Source: Microbacterium capsulatum
GTDB lineage: Bacteria; Actinomycetota; Actinomycetes; Actinomycetales; Microbacteriaceae
Assembly: GCF_030865425.1 (NCBI RefSeq)
Contig: NZ_JAVFCB010000006.1
Coordinates: 1-64,000 of the forward strand
Reading direction: 5' to 3'
Length of the DNA: 64,000 nucleotides
Shown: piece by piece, positions 33,363 to 43,759 of the stretch
Numbering within the stretch: position 1 is the first letter of the stretch
How the letters are laid out: every line of letters starts with the position of its first letter
Made by a program: the position numbers and the translations under genes
The notes under the pieces: generated by a model
Database searches by the model: none
What the model was told of the DNA's origin: nothing
What the model saw: only the letters and a program-made list of their open reading frames with translations

Positions 33363-34709
33363 ATGTCCAGCAGCCTCGCCCCGCTCCTCGAAGCAGTCGC
33401 GCTTCTCGAGCGGGCCTGGGCGGACGCCGAGGGCGGATCGACGCTGTCCCGGGCGCGGCTGATCGCGGCGAACGAGGCGATCGGGCTGACCCGTCGCCGG
33501 CTGGAGGCCGTGCACGCCGAGGTGGCGGCGGGAATCGCGCACGAGTCCCGGCGGGAGCTCGGTCCCGACGGGCTTGCGAAGCAGCAGGGATTCCGCAATC
33601 CTGCCCTGTTCATCGCCTCCACGACCGGATCCTCGACGGGCGATGCGGCCCGGCTGATGAAGGTCGGCGAGGCGACGGCGCCGCGCACGAACCTGATCGG
33701 CGAGGTGCTGCCGGCGAAGCTCCCGCACGTCCGTCGCGCGCTCGCGGTGGGGCGGATCGGCGCCGCGACGGCCGATCTGATCGTCACCTTCCTCGACCGG
33801 ATGCTCCTGAGGGCCGGCCGCGACCGCGTCGCCGAAGCGGAGGTCCTCCTGGCGGAGAAGGCGCCCGGCCTCTCCTTGGACGAGGTGCGAAGGATGCTCG
33901 CACGCCTCGAAGCCCACCTCGATCCGGACGGCGTGGAACCGCGGGAGGACGACCTCCGAAGCCAGGCCTCGGTGTCGATGTTCCAGCGCGGCGGGATGCT
34001 GCACCTGACCGCGGTCCTCGATCCGGAGCGAGCGGCAGCGGTGCAGACCGCGATCCAGGGCTACGTGTCGGCGGAGTTCGCCGCCAAGCGCGACGGCCGC
34101 GATCCGGACGCCCCGGACGCGGACCGCAGGACGGTCCGGCAGATCCAGGCCGACGCGCTCGTGCATCTCGCCGCGCACGCGCTGAGCTGCGACAGCGAGG
34201 ACTCGCTGAGCGGCGCAACCGTGATCGTCCGCGTCGGTCTGGACGAGCTGCGAAACGGCACCGGGGCGGGACTCATCGACGGGATCGAACAGCCGGTCGG
34301 CATCACCACCGTCCGCCGGATGGCAGCGGCGGGCGGGGTCATCCCGTGGGTCTGCGGATCCCGAGGCGAGATCCTCGATTGGGGCCGCAGGGTCCGCTTC
34401 TTCACCACGGCGCAGCGGCTCGCGCTGGCCGAACGCGACGGCGGCTGCGCCAGATGCGGACTTCCGCCGGGGATGACGAAGGCCCACCACATCCGCTGGT
34501 GGGCCCGGGACAACGGCCCCACCGACCTGTCGAACGGTGTGCTGCTGTGTGAGACCTGCCATCATCTGATCCACGACGTCGGATGGGACATCAGGATCGA
34601 CGGGATCGGGACACGCGCGAAGGTGTGGTTCATCCCGCCTCCCCACGTCGATCCGAGCCGCACGCCCCGCCTCGGCGGACGGGCGCGCACGGAACCCGTC
34701 GCGGCGTGA
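33363..34709 (+). CDS. DUF222 / HNH endonuclease family protein (13E12-type)
   Basis: 448 residues. A long helical DUF222 domain (about 1-290) is followed by a C-terminal HNH nuclease: CARCGLPPGMTKAHHIRWWA ... LSNGVLLCETCHHLIHD, with Cys pairs, the HH catalytic core and Asn. The ATG at 33363 (MSSSLAPLLEAVALLERAW) is chosen because an in-frame ATG at 33336 lies inside the SOS-box palindrome, and because the -10 TATGCT is six bases upstream, making a leaderless mRNA likely. The family is highly multicopy in Microbacteriaceae and mycobacteria; its function is unproven. The operator suggests DNA-damage induction. Confidence 0.9.
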   Translation: MSSSLAPLLEAVALLERAWADAEGGSTLSRARLIAANEAIGLTRRRLEAVHAEVAAGIAHESRRELGPDGLAKQQGFRNPALFIASTTGSSTGDAARLMKVGEATAPRTNLIGEVLPAKLPHVRRALAVGRIGAATADLIVTFLDRMLLRAGRDRVAEAEVLLAEKAPGLSLDEVRRMLARLEAHLDPDGVEPREDDLRSQASVSMFQRGGMLHLTAVLDPERAAAVQTAIQGYVSAEFAAKRDGRDPDAPDADRRTVRQIQADALVHLAAHALSCDSEDSLSGATVIVRVGLDELRNGTGAGLIDGIEQPVGITTVRRMAAAGGVIPWVCGSRGEILDWGRRVRFFTTAQRLALAERDGGCARCGLPPGMTKAHHIRWWARDNGPTDLSNGVLLCETCHHLIHDVGWDIRIDGIGTRAKVWFIPPPHVDPSRTPRLGGRARTEPVAA

Positions 34710-34773
34710 GCGCACCCGGTCGCTCCGACGACGTGGAGCACGACGGGCCCGGACCCGGCGACCGCGGGGCGGA

Positions 34774-34779
34774 TACGCT
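34774..34779 (+). promoter_or_regulatory. -10 element of the deaminase gene, leaderless
   Basis: TACGCT ends seven bases before the ATG at 34787, placing the transcription start at the first codon. Confidence 0.62.
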
Positions 34780-34786
34780 CGAAGTC

Positions 34787-35278
34787 ATGACCTCCTTCCA
34801 CACCCCCACCGAGACCGAGCGCGCCCTGCTCCGCCGCTGCGTCGACCTCGCCGCCGAGGCTCTGGCGGACGGCGACGAGCCGTTCGGATCCCTCATCGTG
34901 GATGCCGAAGGCCGGGTGCTCTTCGAGGACCGCAATCGCGTGAAGGACGGCGACGCGACCCGTCATCCCGAATTCGAGATCGCCCGCTGGGCCGCGGAGA
35001 ACCTCACCCCCGCCGAGCGCACGACCGCGGTCGTCTACACCTCCGGCGAGCACTGCCCGATGTGCTCGGCCGCGCACGCGTGGGTCGGCCTCGGCCGCAT
35101 CGTGTACGCGACCGGATCCGCGCAGCTCGCGGCATGGCTCGAGGAGTGGGGCATCCCCGCCGGGCCCGTCGCCGTGCTCCCGATCACCGCGATCGCGCCC
35201 GGGGTGGAGACCGCGGGCCCGGTCGAGGAGTTCGCCGACGAGGTGCGCCGCCTTCACGCGCGGCTGCACCGGGCCTGA
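34787..35278 (+). CDS. nucleoside/CMP-dCMP-type deaminase
   Basis: 163 residues. Zinc-dependent cytidine deaminase superfamily: HPE in DATRHPEFEIARWA (His60, Glu62) and CPMC (Cys90, Cys93) supply the zinc ligands and the proton shuttle. HPE replaces the usual HAE. It is closer in length and pattern to guanine deaminase/tRNA-adenosine deaminase-like proteins than to cytidine deaminase (cdd is found separately at 56274-56669). The substrate is not decided. The zapE gene begins 11 bases after it. Confidence 0.85.
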   Translation: MTSFHTPTETERALLRRCVDLAAEALADGDEPFGSLIVDAEGRVLFEDRNRVKDGDATRHPEFEIARWAAENLTPAERTTAVVYTSGEHCPMCSAAHAWVGLGRIVYATGSAQLAAWLEEWGIPAGPVAVLPITAIAPGVETAGPVEEFADEVRRLHARLHRA

Positions 35279-35289
35279 GGCCCGGCCGC

Positions 35290-36276
35290 ATGCAGGACGA
35301 CACGACGATCGCGGCGCACCGGCTGACCGTGCGACCGACCCGCCTCGCAGAGCGCCTCCCGGACGGGATCGTGCTCGACGCCGCGCAGCAGTCGGCTGTC
35401 GCGGTGCTGGAGGCGCCGCACGCCCACGGCGCCTACCTGTGGGGCGGCGTAGGACGCGGCAAGTCGCTCTTCGCCGAGACGTACTTCGCGGCGCTGCCCA
35501 CTCGGCGCAAGCGCCGCGTGCACTTCCACGACTTCTTCCGCGACCTGCAGGCGGCGCTTCCCGCGGCACGTGCGCCGCTGGACCACGTCATCTCCGACCT
35601 CGTGGGCGATGCCCGTGCATTCCTCTTCGACGAGTTCCACGTGCACGACGTCGCCGACGCCGTCTACCTCACGGCCGTGCTGCGGCATCTCCTGACCCGC
35701 GACGTGCTCCTCATCGCCACGTCCAACGACGCGCCGTCGCAGCTCATGCCGGGCCTCTGGCATGAGCGCTTCGTCCCGGCGATCCGGCTCATCGAGGAGC
35801 ACCTCGACGTCATCCCGATCGGCGCCGGGATCGACTATCGCGGCCTCGACGCCGCAGGCCGCCCCGCGACCGGGTTCGCGAGCGGGTCATGGATCCTGGC
35901 CGATCCCTCCCCCGCCGCGGACACCGTGCTGACGACGGGCACCGGCATCCCGATCGCCGTGCGGGAGCACTCGGGCGACCGGATCCGGGCCTCCTTCGAC
36001 GGGCTCTGCGGCGCACCGCTCGGCACGCTGCAGTACCTCTGGCTCGCGGAGCGGACGGATGCGGTCCTCCTCGAGGACGTCCCGGATCTCGCCACGGTCG
36101 GACGCGAGCCCCTGCTCCGCTTCTGCCATCTGATCGACGTGCTCCACGACCGCGACGTGCGGCTCGACGTGCGCGCCGAGGCCCTCGCCGAGCGGATTCG
36201 TGATTCGGCCGTGCCGCCCGTCTCCCTCGAGCGGGCGCTCAGCCGCCTCTCCCTGCTCGGCCGCTCATCGGGCTGA
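35290..36276 (+). CDS. zapE: cell division ATPase ZapE (AFG1-like)
   Basis: 328 residues. P-loop ATPase of the AFG1/ZapE family: Walker A GGVGRGKS (52-59), Walker B FLFDEFHVHD (111-120), sensor region LIATSNDAPSQLMPGLWHERFVP and the family segment VHFHDFFRDLQAAL. In E. coli ZapE binds FtsZ during constriction. It is slightly shorter than the Gram-negative protein (~375). It follows the deaminase by 11 bases and converges with birA (18-base gap). Confidence 0.92.
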   Translation: MQDDTTIAAHRLTVRPTRLAERLPDGIVLDAAQQSAVAVLEAPHAHGAYLWGGVGRGKSLFAETYFAALPTRRKRRVHFHDFFRDLQAALPAARAPLDHVISDLVGDARAFLFDEFHVHDVADAVYLTAVLRHLLTRDVLLIATSNDAPSQLMPGLWHERFVPAIRLIEEHLDVIPIGAGIDYRGLDAAGRPATGFASGSWILADPSPAADTVLTTGTGIPIAVREHSGDRIRASFDGLCGAPLGTLQYLWLAERTDAVLLEDVPDLATVGREPLLRFCHLIDVLHDRDVRLDVRAEALAERIRDSAVPPVSLERALSRLSLLGRSSG

Positions 36277-36293
36277 CGTCCGACCGCGAAGGG

Positions 36294-37070
36294 TCAGGCG
36301 AGCCGCAGGTGCACGATGTCGCCGGCCGCGACGCGGTGCTCGGATCCGTTCGCCGTCACGAGAAGGCAGCCGTCCTCGCCGATGCCGGTCGCCTCGCCGA
36401 CGAGCTCGGCGTCGCCCGGCAGCACGACCCGCACGGTGCGGCCGAGGGTGACGCAGCGCGCGACGACCGCATCGCGCAGCCCGCTCGCAACCGCCGACCC
36501 GTGCTCGGCGAGCCCCGCGATCCAGCCGTCCAGCCGGGCGAGGTACCCGGCGACGAGCAGATCGACGTCGGCCTGCACCCCCGCCACGGCGAACGAGGTG
36601 GCCGTGGGCACCGGCAGCTGTTCGGCGGTCATCGCGGTGTTCACGCCGGATCCGACGGTGACGACATCCGGCCCGGTCGCCTCGGCGAGGATCCCGCAGA
36701 TCTTCCGGTCGCCGACGAGCACGTCATTCGGCCACTTCACGCCGACCTCCGCCGCGCGCGAGGGCTCGAACTGCGCGACGATCGCGTCGGCCATCGAGAG
36801 CCCGGCGGCGAGCGGGATCCAGCCTCGCTCCGCGGCGGGGATGCCCGCGACGCGCAGCAGCACGGACAGGGCGATCGCGGAGCCGGCGGGCGTGGTCCAG
36901 CTCCGGTCCAGCCTTCCCCGCCCGGCGACCTGATCCTCGGTGAGGATCGCGGACAGGTGCGGCCACCCCGACTCGTCGTCCGCGTGCGCGCGCAGGTCGG
37001 CGTTCGTGGATCCGGTCGAGGCGAGCACCTCGAGGCGGGCGGCTGCTGCGGCGCTGTGCGGGAAGTCCAT
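36294..37070 (-). CDS. birA: biotin-[acyl-CoA carboxylase] ligase
   Basis: 258 residues. Attaches biotin to Lys554 of the carboxylase alpha subunit encoded at 44497-46263. [10 protein letters not shown] (substrate entry), [20 protein letters not shown] (biotinyl-AMP loop) and [20 protein letters not shown] (catalytic core) are present, and a C-terminal SH3-like domain follows. No N-terminal HTH exists, so it is a group I enzyme that cannot repress biotin genes. It diverges from the accD-accE operon, as in M. tuberculosis. Confidence 0.95.
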   Translation of the reverse strand: MDFPHSAAAAARLEVLASTGSTNADLRAHADDESGWPHLSAILTEDQVAGRGRLDRSWTTPAGSAIALSVLLRVAGIPAAERGWIPLAAGLSMADAIVAQFEPSRAAEVGVKWPNDVLVGDRKICGILAEATGPDVVTVGSGVNTAMTAEQLPVPTATSFAVAGVQADVDLLVAGYLARLDGWIAGLAEHGSAVASGLRDAVVARCVTLGRTVRVVLPGDAELVGEATGIGEDGCLLVTANGSEHRVAAGDIVHLRLA

Positions 37071-37076
37071 GCCGTC

Positions 37077-37082
37077 ACCCTA
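37077..37082 (-). promoter_or_regulatory. -10 element of birA, leaderless
   Basis: On the minus strand TAGGGT ends six bases before the birA ATG (37070), so the mRNA should start at the ATG. Confidence 0.6.
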
Positions 37083-37191
37083 CTCAGCACGCGGAGCGCC
37101 CGGTCGGGAGGCACGGATGCCCGGAGGGTCCGCACAGAGGATCGCCGATCTCGTTGTGCCGGGCATCCAACGAGCCGACGGGCCCCGCCGC

Positions 37192-37197
37192 TAATGT
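37192..37197 (+). promoter_or_regulatory. -10 element of the accD gene, leaderless
   Basis: TAATGT ends seven bases before the GTG at 37205. No fitting Shine-Dalgarno lies between. Confidence 0.62.
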
Positions 37198-37204
37198 GGA
37201 GACC

Positions 37205-38790
<1,586 letters not shown>

Positions 38791-38794
<4 letters not shown>

Positions 38795-39015
38795 GCGCGG
38801 AGGAGTCGGCCGAACCGATCGAGATCCAGGTGCGCAGCGGCCACGCGACCGAGGAGGAGCTGGCCGCGCTCATGGCCGTGCTCTCCGAGGCGTTCGTCGC
38901 CGAGGAGGCCGGAACACTCGCGGCCGAGCGGCACGTGTCGGTGTGGTCGCGCGGTCAGCGCGGCCTGCGCGCGCCACTGCGACGCGACATTCCCTGGGGT
39001 CGTTTCTCCGGCTGA
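38791..39015 (+). CDS. accE: acyl-CoA carboxylase epsilon subunit
   Basis: 74 residues. Small accessory subunit found only in actinobacterial carboxylases, where it bridges or stabilises the alpha/beta complex. The pattern is typical: an N-terminal strand ([18 protein letters not shown]), a helix ([10 protein letters not shown]), a polar linker, and a C-terminal [19 protein letters not shown] tail ending with PWGRFSG. Its GTG overlaps the accD stop as GTGA, so synthesis is coupled. The gene is short and easily missed. Confidence 0.92.
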
Positions 39016-39433
39016 TTCTCCGCCGTTTCCGCGTCATTCCGGAGGATTTTCGCCTCTGTCCGGATTTGTCCCCCAAAATACCTACAGACTTCGGGGTTGC
39101 GACCCGGAAGACTCTTTCTTGCAACGCTTCGCGTTCGGCCGGATCTCCGCCACAGGGTAGGCGGACGATCTCCGGCTTCTGCGGACGGTTTTCGGGTAAC
39201 CGATCCGCACCTGGCGAGGGGCGGGCGGCTTCGCCGCCCCTCGCCCTTTCTCTCGCCTCGAGGGCCTCGGGGCCGGGCCGAGTCATGCCGGCGGGAATCC
39301 GAGAAGAATGGATCCGGTCCTTTCCGGATCGACGTGCGCGCATTTCCCCGGGCCTTTGCCGGCACTGCTGCGCGCAGTGGATCTTCGTCACGCCGCGCTC
39401 GCTCAGGAACCGGAGGAAATCGCGGCCCGCGGG
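39016..39433. other. 418-base convergent intergenic region, no gene seen
   Basis: Between accE and the two-component cluster. It is visibly less GC-rich than its surroundings in the first half (runs such as GGATTTTCG and CCCCCAAAATACC), and rich in CCGGA/TCCGG words. Reading frames across it lack plausible starts or protein-like composition. It holds the terminator hairpin listed next. A small RNA or a decayed gene cannot be excluded. Confidence 0.5.
39213..39245 (+). terminator. terminator hairpin downstream of accD-accE
   Basis: GGCGAGGGGC (39213-39222) pairs with GCCCCTCGCC (39236-39245), with further GGC/GCC pairing inside, followed by CTTTCTCTC on the plus strand. It is 198 bases past the accE stop. 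Confidence 0.7.
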
Positions 39434-39445
39434 TCACTCCGCGGG
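39426..39445 (-). terminator. hairpin over the stop codon of the two-component cluster
   Basis: CCCGCGG (39426-39432) pairs with CCGCGGG (39439-39445), spanning the stop codon of the last gene of the cluster. Short, no U-run. Confidence 0.4.
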
Positions 39446-40444
39446 CGTCTCGCGGCGGATCTCGTGCCAGAGCTCGACGGAGTCCTCGTCCGAGGACTCC
39501 CCGGCGGCGGAGCGTCCCACCACCGTGACCGCGATCCGCTCGTCCTTCGGGGCTCTGATGATGAGGCGGGCGGAGGACGCGCCGCCGAGGACATCCGCGA
39601 GTTCCTCCTGGATCCGGACCAGGTTGTGCTCGTCCAGGCCGTCCAGGCCGCCGTCGTCGAACACCGTCACCGCAGCGCCCTTCGCACGGGCCGCCTCGAT
39701 CGCCGCCCGCGCGCGTTCGTTGAGCAGCGCGCCGCCGCGGATCTCGTCCCGCAGCCGTCCCTCGGCCAGATGCGCGGTCCGCCGCTCCTCGGCCGACAGG
39801 TCGCCGCGCGTCTCGATCACCCGGGACAGGCTGGGCCCCGCGACCTGAAGCGCGTACTGCACCCGTTCACGGCGTTCCCGCTGCCGCACGGTCTGCGTGG
39901 CCTGCCACGCCGACGCCGCCTGCTGGATCCGCGCCAGGCGATCCGTGTCCCGGATCGCGCGCCCCCAGAACGCGACGAGCAGCTGCGCGATGACCATCCA
40001 CACGATCGAACCGACCAGGCCCAGCCCCAGCGAGTCGAGCAGACCCAGCCAGGCCCACCCCGACGCCGTCAGCACGAGCAGCACGCCCCAGCCCACGATC
40101 GGCCGGCGGCGCACGATGCAGACCACTCCGATCAGGCCGACCGAGCCGATGTACCAGGTCGCGAACGGCGCACGCAGTGCGTCCTTTTCCAGCCCGAGGT
40201 TCGTCAGCTCCGGGATCGCGATCGCGGCGACCAGCGCGACCACCGCCGCCCAGGCGGGCATCCGGACGCTGCGGCCGGCCCCGATGACCGACGTCAGCGA
40301 GATCGCGCCGAGGAAGACGAGCACCGACAGGACCACGAACAGCGGCCGCGCGGGCGGCGTCGTCCACCACATCGCCCGTGCCGCGAAGTAGAACGAGAAG
40401 GTCAGCGCGAGGCCTGTCGCGACCATGCGCACCGTGAGCCTCAT
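39434..40444 (-). CDS. membrane protein with degenerate kinase-like cytoplasmic domain
   Basis: 336 residues. About five to six membrane helices lie in residues 1-165 (for example LFVVLSVLVFLGAISLTSVI and IVGWGVLLVLTASGWAWLGLL). A helical segment (about 170-215) and a soluble alpha/beta domain follow. The latter has the flow of a histidine-kinase ATPase domain (AAIEAARAKGAAVTVFDDGG, then DEHNLVRIQEELADVLGG), but no phospho-acceptor His motif and no N, G1 or G2 boxes. It overlaps the intact kinase gene by 4 bases (ATGA). It may sense a signal or modulate that kinase. Function unproven. Confidence 0.6.
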   Translation of the reverse strand: MRLTVRMVATGLALTFSFYFAARAMWWTTPPARPLFVVLSVLVFLGAISLTSVIGAGRSVRMPAWAAVVALVAAIAIPELTNLGLEKDALRAPFATWYIGSVGLIGVVCIVRRRPIVGWGVLLVLTASGWAWLGLLDSLGLGLVGSIVWMVIAQLLVAFWGRAIRDTDRLARIQQAASAWQATQTVRQRERRERVQYALQVAGPSLSRVIETRGDLSAEERRTAHLAEGRLRDEIRGGALLNERARAAIEAARAKGAAVTVFDDGGLDGLDEHNLVRIQEELADVLGGASSARLIIRAPKDERIAVTVVGRSAAGESSDEDSVELWHEIRRETPAE

Positions 40445-41664
40445 GAGTGCGACCAGGCCAGGGTGACGACCGTGCCTCGACGGTCGGAGTCGATCGTGGC
40501 GACGCCGCCGACGGCCGCCATGCGGGCGAGGATCGACGCGCGGATCCCGAGCCGGTCCGGGCTGACCCGTTCGGGGTCGAACCCTCCCCCGGTGTCGCTC
40601 ACCTTGACCGTGAGCCCGGTGTCGCCGTGGCCCTCGACGACGATCGCGAGGCCCCGGGCGGAGGCGTGCGACACGGCGTTCCCGATCGCCTGGCGCGCGG
40701 CGAGCGCCGTGGCGCGGGCCACCCTGTCCGGGACGGCTCCGTGCCCGAAGTGCTCGACGGCGGCGTGCACCCCGAGCTGCTCGACGGTGAGACGCAGATC
40801 CGCCGCGATGAGCTCGATCTGCACCGGCTCGTCGCTGCCCTCCTGGGCGGGCGCCTCGGCGTTGGCGAGACGGGTGAGCGCCTCACGGGCCATCTCGACG
40901 GCGAGGTGCTTCTCGCGATCGGAGTGCGCGCGCTCGGCCGCGATGAGCGCGGCGAGCACGCTGTCGTGCATGAGGGCCGCGACGGCGACCCGCTCGTGCT
41001 CCGCGGCGTCCGCCGCGGCGGCCTGGGTGTAGGACGCCACGGCCCGGCCGCGGGCGTCGTCGACGCCCGTCGCGATGGAGCGGAACATCCAGCCGAGCGC
41101 GACGAGCACGAGGCCCAGGATGAGCGTGAACGAGACGTCGAAAGCGGTGACGATCCAGAAGTCCGCGCCGAACCCGCCCTGGATCAGGCGCACCAGCCCG
41201 TAGAGGAACGGGCCGACCACGGCCCACAGCACCTGGATCCCGAGCGGGAAGGCCACGACCGCGGCGACACCGGCGACGTTGACCAGGAAGAAGATCCACG
41301 GCTGATCCGCCGAGATCACGTCGATCCGGGATGCGACGAAGGGCCACAGCAGGAGATCGATGATGTACGCCACGAAGAACGCCCCCGCGGCGACGCGCAC
41401 CCCCCGCATGATCGTGCAGCAGACCAGCATCACGAACCAGGGCACGAACACGAGCGCCATCATCGACACGTGCGGGAAGTCGACCACGGTCAACTTGGCG
41501 AGCGCGTTGAGGAGCGCCTGGATGCCGAGCGCGAGCGCGCCGACAGCGACGACGATCGCGATGATCCGCTCCATCCGTCGCCCGGCGAAGCGCTCCAGCT
41601 CCTGTCCGACCTCCCCCGTGGGGATCTTCTCCCACGCCTCGCGAAGCCCCTGGTCAGCCGACAC
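40441..41664 (-). CDS. membrane sensor histidine kinase of LuxR-type two-component system
   Basis: 407 residues from GTG 41664, preferred over ATG 41688 because AGGAGG is nine bases upstream and the overlap with the regulator shrinks. Membrane part: about six helices between residues 32 and 195. The DHp helix carries VAALMHDSVLAALIAAERAH with phospho-acceptor His233 followed by Asp, as in HisKA_3 kinases. The ATPase domain has DTGGGFDPERV (G1) and RLGIRASI (G2). The regulator gene overlaps upstream, and a degenerate relative follows. Signal unknown. Confidence 0.82.
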   Translation of the reverse strand: MSADQGLREAWEKIPTGEVGQELERFAGRRMERIIAIVVAVGALALGIQALLNALAKLTVVDFPHVSMMALVFVPWFVMLVCCTIMRGVRVAAGAFFVAYIIDLLLWPFVASRIDVISADQPWIFFLVNVAGVAAVVAFPLGIQVLWAVVGPFLYGLVRLIQGGFGADFWIVTAFDVSFTLILGLVLVALGWMFRSIATGVDDARGRAVASYTQAAAADAAEHERVAVAALMHDSVLAALIAAERAHSDREKHLAVEMAREALTRLANAEAPAQEGSDEPVQIELIAADLRLTVEQLGVHAAVEHFGHGAVPDRVARATALAARQAIGNAVSHASARGLAIVVEGHGDTGLTVKVSDTGGGFDPERVSPDRLGIRASILARMAAVGGVATIDSDRRGTVVTLAWSHS

Positions 41665-42319
41665 CCTGCGGATCCTCCTGCGACGCATTCACGATGCCGT
41701 CCTCCATGGCACGTCTCAGCAGATCCACCTTGGTCGGCGCGGGACGGCCGACCTCGACGTATTTGACCCTGATCCGGGTGATGTTCTCCTTGGCGGTGGA
41801 GTAGGCCACGCCGAGCCGCTCGGCGACGACCTTGAGCGGCAGGCCGGTCGCGTACAGGCGCAGCACCTCGCGCTCGCGGGTGGACAGCTGCGCATCGGCG
41901 AACGCCGTGTCGCCGTCCACCGCGTTGGCCCACTCGACGTTGTTCAGCGCCTCGCCGCGCGCCACGGTGCGCACGGCGCCGATGACGTCGTCCAGCGGCG
42001 AGGACTTGCTGATCACGCCGGCGGCGCCCGCGGCGAGCGCCTCGCGCACGGCGGCGGGACGGTCGGCGACGCTGTGGATGACGACACTGGATCCGTCGGC
42101 GACGAGCCGGGTGACGTTCTCGGTCACGGTCGTGCCGTCGCCCAGCGTCAGGTCGAGGACGACGACGTCGGCGGGCGCGGTGAGGACGCGCCGTCGTGCG
42201 TCCAGGTACTCCGCGACACCGGCACCGGCGAACACGACGTCGAACGAGGCCCGCTCCAGTGCGGCTGAGAGTCCCAGACGGACCGACTCGTGGTCGTCGA
42301 TCAGGGCTACGCTGCTCAC
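41654..42319 (-). CDS. LuxR/NarL-family response regulator
   Basis: 221 residues. Receiver domain about 1-125 with acidic pair in ALIDDHE, phospho-acceptor Asp in VVVLDLTLGDG, Ser/Lys switch region (IHSVAD, ISKSSP). C-terminal LuxR HTH: LSTREREVLRLYATGLPLKVVAERLGV in part, then YSTAKENITRIRVKYVEVGR. It is the first gene of the three-gene operon, begins with GTG, and is expressed from a leaderless promoter. The Lys-Ser-Ser switch and the IRVKY helix resemble regulators of envelope stress in Gram-positives, but the target is unknown. Confidence 0.93.
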   Translation of the reverse strand: MSSVALIDDHESVRLGLSAALERASFDVVFAGAGVAEYLDARRRVLTAPADVVVLDLTLGDGTTVTENVTRLVADGSSVVIHSVADRPAAVREALAAGAAGVISKSSPLDDVIGAVRTVARGEALNNVEWANAVDGDTAFADAQLSTREREVLRLYATGLPLKVVAERLGVAYSTAKENITRIRVKYVEVGRPAPTKVDLLRRAMEDGIVNASQEDPQGVG

Positions 42320-42325
42320 GGTCTC

Positions 42326-42331
42326 ACCTTA
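42326..42331 (-). promoter_or_regulatory. -10 element of the LuxR-type regulator operon
   Basis: TAAGGT on the minus strand ends six bases before the GTG start at 42319. Confidence 0.58.
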
Positions 42332-42367
42332 TCCCTCCCCCTGGCCCGATCCGCGCCTATTGACGGG

Positions 42368-43669
42368 TCATCTCTCGCGCGTCAGCAGGGCGACCGTCTC
42401 GAGGTGGTGCGAGTGCGGGAACAGGTCGAACGCGCGCATCCGCCGCGGCTCGAACCCGAGTGCGCGGAACGTGGCGAGGTCGCGGGCGAGCGCGACGGGA
42501 TCGCAGGCGACGTAGACGACGGCTCCGGGATCCAGCGCGGCGACGTCCTCGACCACCGCGCGACCGGCGCCGGAGCGGGGCGGGTCCAGGATCACGGCGC
42601 CGCCGGCGACCCCGGCCGCCGCGGCGGCGGTGGTGCGCAGGAACCGGTCCACGCGCGCGGTCACCGCCTCGACCCCGAGATCGCGGAGGTTGTCCCCGGC
42701 GTGGCCGGTGGCGCGCGGCGAGGACTCCACGGTCGTGATCCTCCGGGCGCCGAGCCGTGCGAGCGTCGCGGCGAAGAGACCGACGCCGCCGTACAGGTCG
42801 AGGTGCGCGGCGTCGGGGTCGACGAGCCCGTCGAGGAGATCGGCGACGGCGCCGTCCAGCAGGCCGGCCGCCGCGGGGTGGATCTGCCAGAAGCCGTCGG
42901 CATCGAGCCCGAAGGTGCGCTCGCCCACGTGCTCGAGGATCGTCTCCGGTGCGGTGCGCGGGCGCCGCGCCGGGCGACGGCCGCGCGCGCCCCTGCCGCT
43001 CTGACCGCCGCGGCCGCTGCGGTGGGCGTTCCGCTCCGCCTCGGGGAGCATCAGCCGGCGCACCCGTCCGTCCGCGGGCTCGATGAGCTCGACGCGGCCC
43101 TCCGCCAGCCCGCTCAGCTCACGCGCGGCGGCGTCGATCCCCGGGCGCGCCAGCACGTGCTCGCCCACCGGGACGACCCGGTGGCTGCGGGCCGCGAACG
43201 GTCCGATCCGGCCCTCGGCGTCGACGTGCAGGGTGACCCGGGTGCGCCAGTGCTCGTCGGTTCCGGTGGCCTCGACCTCGGGGGCGTCGATCCCGCCGCC
43301 GGCGAAGCGGTCCAGGGCCTCCTGCAGCACACGGCGCTTGAGCGCGCGCTGGTGGTCGATCGCGATGTGCCCGAGGTCGGCGCCGCCGGGACGCTGCTCG
43401 GGAGCGCGGGAGACGTCGGCCTCGGCCCACACGTGCGGACGGCGGTGCGGGGACGCGTCGAGGACCTCGACCGTCTCGGCACGCCAGAACGAGCGCTTGT
43501 CGGCCCCGGACGCGGTCGCGGTGGACGGCGCGGTCAGCCGGGCGCGGACCCGCTCGCCGGGGACGGCATCGGCGACGAACACGACCCTGCCCTCGTGCCG
43601 GGCCACGAAGACGCCGCCGTGCGCGATGCCGGTGACGTCGAGGTCGAGGAGGGCGCCGGGTTCGTTCAC
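42368..43669 (-). CDS. TrmA/RumA-family class I RNA (uracil-5-)-methyltransferase
   Basis: 433 residues from GTG 43669. N-terminal TRAM-like OB domain ([23 protein letters not shown]), central domain with a basic low-complexity insert ([15 protein letters not shown], about residue 225-245) and a C-terminal SAM domain: [32 protein letters not shown]. The nucleophile is Cys389 in [14 protein letters not shown] and the base Glu424 in HHLETVALL. The four Cys of an iron-sulfur cluster typical of RumA are not seen. Whether tRNA or rRNA is methylated is not decided. Confidence 0.87.
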   Translation of the reverse strand: MNEPGALLDLDVTGIAHGGVFVARHEGRVVFVADAVPGERVRARLTAPSTATASGADKRSFWRAETVEVLDASPHRRPHVWAEADVSRAPEQRPGGADLGHIAIDHQRALKRRVLQEALDRFAGGGIDAPEVEATGTDEHWRTRVTLHVDAEGRIGPFAARSHRVVPVGEHVLARPGIDAAARELSGLAEGRVELIEPADGRVRRLMLPEAERNAHRSGRGGQSGRGARGRRPARRPRTAPETILEHVGERTFGLDADGFWQIHPAAAGLLDGAVADLLDGLVDPDAAHLDLYGGVGLFAATLARLGARRITTVESSPRATGHAGDNLRDLGVEAVTARVDRFLRTTAAAAAGVAGGAVILDPPRSGAGRAVVEDVAALDPGAVVYVACDPVALARDLATFRALGFEPRRMRAFDLFPHSHHLETVALLTRER

Positions 43670-43747
43670 CCCTCGATCATTCCAGACCGCGGCCGGTCCG
43701 GCGCGGCCCGCGACCGGGCCGGAGCGACGCCGCCGAGCCACGACGGA

Positions 43748-43753
43748 TAGCGT
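43748..43753 (+). promoter_or_regulatory. -10 element of maf, leaderless
   Basis: TAGCGT ends six bases before the ATG at 43760. Confidence 0.6.
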
Positions 43754-43759
43754 GGGGGC

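Noticed and set aside
34562..35569. 335-codon minus-strand frame opposite the deaminase
   Set aside because: The deaminase on the other strand has HPE and CxxC zinc motifs and a promoter at its start. The opposite frame has neither.
37154..37204. Upstream ATG of the accD gene
   Set aside because: The -10 element TAATGT at 37192-37197 would then lie inside the gene, and relatives start near the GTG at 37205.
39308..39848. Plus-strand frame starting in the 418-base gap
   Set aside because: It runs into the antisense of the degenerate kinase-like gene and has biased, non-protein-like composition.
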